Source: Klebsormidium nitens
Taxonomy: Eukaryota; Streptophyta; Klebsormidiophyceae; Klebsormidiales; Klebsormidiaceae
Length of the DNA stretch: 64,000 bases
Direction of reading: 5' to 3'
Assembly (NCBI GenBank): GCA_000708835.1
Contig: DF237118.1
Span: 94,668-158,667 of the forward strand
Within the stretch, counting starts at the first letter, position 1, and each line of letters starts with the position of its first letter. The position numbers and the translations under genes were made by a program. The notes under the pieces were generated by a model that saw only the letters and a list, made by a program, of their open reading frames with translations, was not told the origin of the DNA and did not search any database. Positions 59,710-64,000 of the stretch are shown here, piece after piece.

Positions 59710-60651
59710 GTGACATCCGACCAAGAGCTCTTGAGGCGCCTCTGTGAGTTGGGAGGAAAGGAGCGCGAGCGCGAGTTTTGGAAGGCGCATGAGTTTATAC
59801 AGGGGTGGCAGCTGCTCTTGGCTGAGCAAGTGGTAGGGGTTTCAGAGGAGAGCGGCAGTTGGGTGACCTACGTCGCCAACAATCAGTCAGGCACTGAGCT
59901 GCTGGGGATTCAGGCAAGGAAGAAGGATCATTGGCCGGTGCAGCGCAGTGCGTGCAGGACGCGCTGCATCATTTGCGATCAGAAGGCCGCGGAGGGAGCG
60001 GAGGCAGAGGAGAGCAGGACCACCAGGTGGGTGCACCAGCAGCGGGCGGCGGCGGAGCTGGGGGAAGCTGTGTGGGAGGGGCTGAAGCTCAGGCAAAAGG
60101 ACGTTGACTTTGCGCAGGAGGCGAGCACACCAGAGGGCAGCAAGCGCGAGGCGGAGGAAGTGGAGCGGGTTAGGCGAGATCTGCAGCGCAGGGCAAACGC
60201 GGAGCCAGCAGTGGCCAGGGCTGTGCTGCTCGCTCAGGAGTTCATCGGAGAGTGGCGCGAGTTTGAGCAACGGCACAAAGAATTCCCGTGCGGCAAGGTG
60301 TACGCAGCGTTCGTGGCCAGCAACGCGGCGGGAGCCGCCTGCATTGGACAGGTCCCTGACCCAGCACAGCACCTCCCTGCTGTCAGGTTGGGGGGCCCTG
60401 TCAGCTGCGCCATCTGCGAGCGTTTCCAGCCGCTGGAGGCGAGGGTGGCTGTCTGGCGGGAGGCGGAGGCGCTGATGGCAGCGCGGGTGGAGCACGCCAG
60501 GCGGGAGAAGGAAAGGGAGGAGCAGGAAGCGAAGGCGGCGTGGTGGCGGGAGCTGACCGAGCGCGTGTCTGAGGTGGAGTTGGTGCCCAATCGGTTGGCA
60601 GAAGCGGAGGAGGCCCGAGCAGCGGGCGGCCGCCAAGCGGGAAAAGCGTAG
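59710..60651 (+). CDS. leading ORF with internally duplicated CxxC domain, unknown function
   Basis: An open frame of 313 codons, counted from a GTG because no in-frame ATG exists between the preceding stop (59614) and the ORF body. The real start may be spliced, non-ATG or lost. It contains two related domains of about 70 residues. The first is EFWKAHEFIQGW..WVTYVANNQSG..CIICDQ and the second VLLAQEFIGEW..VYAAFVASNAAG..CAICERF. Charged helical linkers rich in Glu, Arg and Ala surround them. The frame ends in TAG at 60649. Just before it, the +1 frame continues a strongly basic coiled-coil-like tail (KREKRRRKKEEKRVRAREQ) up to a TAG at 60746-60748, which suggests a one-base indel near 60620-60640. 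I recognise no family. Confidence 0.55.
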   Translation: MTSDQELLRRLCELGGKEREREFWKAHEFIQGWQLLLAEQVVGVSEESGSWVTYVANNQSGTELLGIQARKKDHWPVQRSACRTRCIICDQKAAEGAEAEESRTTRWVHQQRAAAELGEAVWEGLKLRQKDVDFAQEASTPEGSKREAEEVERVRRDLQRRANAEPAVARAVLLAQEFIGEWREFEQRHKEFPCGKVYAAFVASNAAGAACIGQVPDPAQHLPAVRLGGPVSCAICERFQPLEARVAVWREAEALMAARVEHARREKEREEQEAKAAWWRELTERVSEVELVPNRLAEAEEARAAGGRQAGKA

Positions 60652-60757
60652 GCGCAAGAAGGAAGAGAAGCGGGTGCGTGCGAGGGAGCAGGTGGGTGAG
60701 CGTGCGGGGGTAGGGGCCGCCGCGGGAAGCTCGAGCGAGTTTGTTTAGGGGCTGCAA

Positions 60758-62410
60758 ATGCCCGTAGAAACACGCGCTCAGCAGACGATACACGGCTCCA
60801 TTTTTGAGGTGTCAGCAGCGACTGGGTACAGCCGGGTTGCCGCGGCTGAGGGAAGTGAGGACACCGCCAGTGCGAGCAGCGGGGCAGTGGTGAACAGGCC
60901 GGAGAGGGCGAGCCAATCGGTGTTCTGGGGGGAAGACGAGGACTGGGCAGAGATGGCCGCGGTCGGCGAAGGGAAGCAACGGTTCTCGGGAAGGAGGAAC
61001 GAGGGGCTCACGTTAGAGCAGTTCGAGCTCCAGGTCGAGGGGAGCATCCTAGACCGGTTCACAAAATTGCAGAAGGATTTGGGCAGGCCGGTCGAGGGGG
61101 CCGAGTTCAAGAAGCGCTTCTGTGTGCATCTGGGAGAGCACATGGACAACCCCGCGAAGGAGGCGCACCTGCGCACGTACAAGGAGTGCCAAACCAAGGA
61201 GGACCCGGTGAAGCACTTGCTGGCGAGCCTCAGGCGCCACTTCGGTGAGAGAAACGAAGGAAAGGCGCAAGAGTGGGTCAACTTCAGGCGGGAGGCGGGA
61301 GAGGAACTGCCGAAACTGTTGTTCAGGCTGCAGGGGTTGGCAGGGGACCTCAAGAAGCCACTCACCGACCCCGAGCTCGTCACCAAGTTTGTGGCTGCGC
61401 TGGACAAGAGGCTGGGGGATGCGGTCAACACGCAGGCGTTGGCGGCAGTCACAAGCGGGGACGGCGGGTACACGCTTGACAACGCCTATGATGCGGCCGT
61501 TCGGGTGAGTGAGATGGCGTCTAGGCTGAGAATCGCCAGGGAGATGACCCCCAGGCTAGCCGAGGTGGTCCGGCCAAGGTGGGGCGGACGCGCGCCAGCG
61601 GCGCACGCAGCCGTTCCTGAGGCATATCCAGCGGCTGCGGCGACAGCAGTGGCAGCCGGTTCAGCGGGGTCGGGGGCGTGCCACACATGCGGGGAGGTGG
61701 GGCACTACCGGAACACATGCCCGCAGAGAAACGGGGGGGCCTCGGGTCGGGGTGGCCCTGGGAGAGGGGCCGGGAGGTCTGGTCTGGGTCGGGGTGCAGG
61801 ACGGCCGCGGATCTGCTTCGTGTGCGGAGACCCCGCGCACCTGTCGTTGCAGTGCCCGCAGAGACACGTGGCACCGGCAGCTGTGGCGGTCCCGGCCGGG
61901 AGCAGGGGAGGTGCAGAGTTGGCGGCAGCGGGACTGAACGTGGAGGAGGTTGAGGAATTTCTGGCGTGGAAGGCGGCGTCTCAGGCGGCAGCCGCGCTGA
62001 GCTTGGAGGATGACGACGCTGCCAGCTGGGATGGGGAGGAGTACGAGCTGGGGGCGGCGGCCCTGAGGGCGGAAGGAGACGAGGGCTGGCGCCCCACCTT
62101 GCTGTGGGAGCTTGGGGCCGTGGCAACCCGCGCGGCGGCAGGCGCGCGGGCGGGCGGCGAGGCGACACAAGCGCTCAGACCGCAGCCTAAGGCCAGGAAG
62201 CAGGCGCGCGCGAGTACGCGCCCGCGGCACGTGGTCGGGCCGGCCATCGGTCAACCTGTGGGCACAGCAGCGCTGGAGCGCAAGGCGCCCGCCGAGGCCC
62301 TTCGACACCTGCGTGCTCGCAAGGACAAGGCTGCGCTCAAAGAGCGCATGGCAAAGCTGCCGGACCAGGGACGGGAGGTCGCGGCGCAGGGCCTTCACCG
62401 GCTGCCCTAG
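60758..62410 (+). CDS. gag: gag-like polyprotein with two CCHC zinc knuckles
   Basis: 550 aa from ATG to TAG. A retrotransposon gag/capsid-type helical region spans about residues 85-260 (FELQVEGSILDRFTKLQK, EWVNFRREAGEELPKLLFRL). It is followed by an Ala/Gly/Arg-rich linker and two knuckles of form CX2CX4HX4C: CHTCGEVGHYRNTC (308-321) and CFVCGDPAHLSLQC (353-366), separated by a Gly/Arg-rich stretch. The C-terminal third is acidic, then basic. Gag packages the element RNA into particles. The stop is TAG followed by GGG, and the frame continues open beyond it into the protease region. Confidence 0.8.
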   Translation: MPVETRAQQTIHGSIFEVSAATGYSRVAAAEGSEDTASASSGAVVNRPERASQSVFWGEDEDWAEMAAVGEGKQRFSGRRNEGLTLEQFELQVEGSILDRFTKLQKDLGRPVEGAEFKKRFCVHLGEHMDNPAKEAHLRTYKECQTKEDPVKHLLASLRRHFGERNEGKAQEWVNFRREAGEELPKLLFRLQGLAGDLKKPLTDPELVTKFVAALDKRLGDAVNTQALAAVTSGDGGYTLDNAYDAAVRVSEMASRLRIAREMTPRLAEVVRPRWGGRAPAAHAAVPEAYPAAAATAVAAGSAGSGACHTCGEVGHYRNTCPQRNGGASGRGGPGRGAGRSGLGRGAGRPRICFVCGDPAHLSLQCPQRHVAPAAVAVPAGSRGGAELAAAGLNVEEVEEFLAWKAASQAAAALSLEDDDAASWDGEEYELGAAALRAEGDEGWRPTLLWELGAVATRAAAGARAGGEATQALRPQPKARKQARASTRPRHVVGPAIGQPVGTAALERKAPAEALRHLRARKDKAALKERMAKLPDQGREVAAQGLHRLP

Positions 62411-63874
62411 GGGTTCAGCATCCGTCCGGAGGGGCCCAAGGGGACCCTGACACAGGCGGAGGCACAGCGGGGGAGGCCCAGCGGAGCGGCCAAGTCTCCT
62501 GGCGGGGCATCCAAGACGGCTGCACCGGATGAGGCGACCGCGCCACGCGCAGAGGAGGTGAGGACGGGAGAAGCGGCGGTCCTGCTCGGTCAGGTCACCA
62601 TCGACGTCGGCGTGTTTTTAGGAATGGCTGAGCGCGCGGGGCTGACGCTGCAGCAGGTGGTGGCTATGACGGGGGGCGGAACCAGCGTGCCCACACCGCG
62701 AGTGGACCCCAGGGAAGTCATGCGTAGAGTGACGGCCACAACCGGGGAGTCGGGGAGCCCGACATTGGTACCCGGGAGACAGGTGGTGACTAAGGAGACG
62801 AGGGGGTCGGGGGTGCCAACAGAATCGCCTGGAGAGACGGTTGAGTCGGGTGAGCCTGCGGTGGGGACCGGTAAGACAGGTGACACGTGTCCGGGTGAGG
62901 AGCGGCTGCCTCGGGGAGACGGACCGGTACGGATAGGCAGTCCGGTGAGCCCCGGGAACAGCACGGACCCGGAAAGCTCCCAAATGGCGCAGGAAAGGGC
63001 TGATCGGCTGGCTCGGGGGCAGTGGCAGCCAGTGCCGGAGGAGTCGGACCAGCAGATGGCGCTGGAGCTGCTTGTCGAGGAGGCGCGCGTGGCAGGCGTC
63101 GACTCCGCGGCAGCTCTGCGGGCACAAGAAGGGCCGGTCAAGGGGGCTGTGCTGCCACGCCGGTGGGAGACGGTCGGAAGAAGGGACAAGGGAAAAACGA
63201 AATGGGGGGAAGCCGATGCGGCACAGGGCGCTGGACAGGCTGGCGCAGCGGTGAGTGACTGGGCGGCGACCCACACGCTTGCAGCCTTTGCGGAGGCACT
63301 GCCCAAGGTCCCGCCTACAGAGCGCAGCCGGTGGGTGGGCACCCCAGACTGGGTGGACAACCGAGACGGGGTGGTCAAGGTAATGACGGTGGCCGGGCTC
63401 AAAGCGCCGCTGCGGGTGTTGATCGACGGTGGCAGTTTTTACTCCATGGCGGGGGCGCGGCTGGCGGCGCAACTTGGGCTGCCGGTTGACAGCGGGGGCG
63501 CGTCGTGCAAAGTCCAGACAGCCCTTGGGAAAGTTGAGCCGCTGGGTAAGGGGCTCACCCGGGACCCGGTGCCGATCGTTCTGAATGTCGGCACCCCCGC
63601 GGAACTGACGCTATACGAACCACTGGCGGTCACCCAATCAACCGGCTACGACTTGCTGATTGGGACGCGAGCAGCATTCCCGATCGGGCTCAGCGTCGAC
63701 CGGTGGGCAGAACGGGGCACCTACCGGGTGGACTGGCGGTCGCAGGGGGAACACGTGGCGAGCATCCCCATGCGGCTGCGGCAAGCCGTCAGCGCGCGCA
63801 CCCCGCGGGGCCCGGCGAGTGGCAAACCCGTCAGCACGGCCGGAGTTGCGCTCGCCTGCAGCGCGACGCAGTGA
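62411..63874 (+). CDS. retropepsin-like aspartic protease region, in frame after gag stop
   Basis: Same frame as gag, open from the codon after its TAG to TGA at 63872-63874, 487 codons. The first in-frame GTG is at 62558. The N-terminal two thirds are low-complexity, rich in Gly, Thr, Pro and Glu. The C-terminal domain has the retropepsin layout: a short strand, LIDGGSFYSMAGARLAAQLGLPV-type catalytic loop (Asp codon at 63425), a flap-like region TALGKVEPLG, and a hydrophobic YDLLIGT before the second strand. The usual D-S/T-G triplet is D-G-G here. It would mature the element polyprotein if active. After the TGA the frame is open for the remaining 126 bases. Confidence 0.65.
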   Translation, partial: GFSIRPEGPKGTLTQAEAQRGRPSGAAKSPGGASKTAAPDEATAPRAEEVRTGEAAVLLGQVTIDVGVFLGMAERAGLTLQQVVAMTGGGTSVPTPRVDPREVMRRVTATTGESGSPTLVPGRQVVTKETRGSGVPTESPGETVESGEPAVGTGKTGDTCPGEERLPRGDGPVRIGSPVSPGNSTDPESSQMAQERADRLARGQWQPVPEESDQQMALELLVEEARVAGVDSAAALRAQEGPVKGAVLPRRWETVGRRDKGKTKWGEADAAQGAGQAGAAVSDWAATHTLAAFAEALPKVPPTERSRWVGTPDWVDNRDGVVKVMTVAGLKAPLRVLIDGGSFYSMAGARLAAQLGLPVDSGGASCKVQTALGKVEPLGKGLTRDPVPIVLNVGTPAELTLYEPLAVTQSTGYDLLIGTRAAFPIGLSVDRWAERGTYRVDWRSQGEHVASIPMRLRQAVSARTPRGPASGKPVSTAGVALACSATQ

Positions 63875-64000
63875 CGCCAGGCACCGGGCGTGGTCGAGAG
63901 GGGGGGCCCACGCCCGGGGCAAACGGAGACCGGCCGGAGGGAGCGGTCAAAAGGAGTGAGGCGATGGCCGCTGGGGCCACCGTTGGACATTAAGTTGGAA

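Larger units (their letters stand above)
59617..64000 (+). mobile_element. retroelement with gag and protease, truncated by the window end
   Basis: A GC-rich plus-strand block with a leading ORF, a gag-like ORF carrying two CCHC zinc knuckles, and a retropepsin-like ORF. From 60758 to the window end all sequence is in one frame, interrupted only by a TAG (62408-62410) and a TGA (63872-63874). This order is typical of Gypsy-class LTR retrotransposons. Reverse transcriptase, RNase H and integrase are not in the window, so the class is inferred. Codon composition and GC differ sharply from the host exons. Confidence 0.75.

Noticed and set aside
59694-59712. TGGCGCC as a tRNA-Lys-type primer-binding site
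   Set aside because: Only the first seven bases fit and it abuts the leading ORF with no recognisable LTR end before it.
59887-60793. Long minus-strand frames opposite the retroelement ORFs (for example 59887-60657, 60234-60773)
   Set aside because: Pro/Arg/Leu-rich shadows of GC-rich plus-strand coding sequence. No domains.
62590-63472. Minus-strand frames of 270 and 284 codons opposite the protease ORF
   Set aside because: Same shadow effect of high GC. The plus strand has the recognisable protease domain.
1-64000. CRISPR arrays, bacterial operons, riboswitches, rRNA genes
   Set aside because: None seen. Exon-intron structure and gene content are eukaryotic, and the repeat arrays are decayed junction copies without equal spacers.

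Overview
The window is eukaryotic nuclear DNA, most likely from a streptophyte green alga of the Klebsormidium kind. That assignment is inferred from protein content and is not proven. The genes are intron-rich (up to 16 coding exons), exons are more GC-rich than introns, splice sites are GT-AG with one GC-AG exception, and the proteins match plant-type families: 3-ketoacyl-CoA synthase, an At3g58530-like F-box/LRR protein, organellar monodehydroascorbate reductase, PEX10, a BAT1-type amino acid permease and an NLP1/NIT1-type amidase. Gene models were built by hand from reading frames, splice signals and remembered family sequences. No alignment was run.

Layout. 1-2.0 kb: 3' end of an unrecognised + gene. 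3.1-3.7 kb: GC-rich foldback repeat. 4.05-8.33 kb (+): 3-ketoacyl-CoA synthase, 4 exons. 9.35-11.1 kb (-): DTWD1-type tRNA-uridine aminocarboxypropyltransferase. 12.26-18.13 kb (+): F-box/LRR protein, 12 exons. 19.13-26.2 kb (-): monodehydroascorbate reductase, 16 exons. 26.96-30.6 kb (+): glycerophosphodiester phosphodiesterase, head-to-head with the previous gene. 31.0-31.65 kb: terminal-inverted-repeat element. 32.4-37.5 kb (+): peroxisomal RING ligase PEX10, 9 exons. 38.7-48.2 kb (-): BAT1-like amino acid permease. 48.5-48.8 kb: small AT-rich inverted-repeat element. 50.8-55.1 kb (-): deaminated-glutathione amidase. 55.5-58.4 kb: poorly resolved zinc-ribbon-like sequences. 58.8-64 kb (+): GC-rich retroelement (unknown leading ORF, gag with two zinc knuckles, aspartic protease), running off the window end.

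The genes are housekeeping genes and form no operon or pathway: wax and very-long-chain fatty acid elongation, ascorbate recycling, peroxisome biogenesis, amino acid transport, glutathione repair and tRNA modification.

The most unusual signal is structural. In three unrelated genes (KCS, PEX10, BAT1), introns carry tandem, degenerate copies of a neighbouring splice junction: the intron end, the splice site and the first or last 30-90 bases of the exon, at about 110-200 bp spacing. In BAT1 at least five exon boundaries have such arrays. Acceptor copies lie upstream of the exon and donor copies downstream. The copies contain decoy splice sites, decayed exon sequence and sometimes stops. This suggests that introns here grow by repeated junction-spanning tandem duplication.
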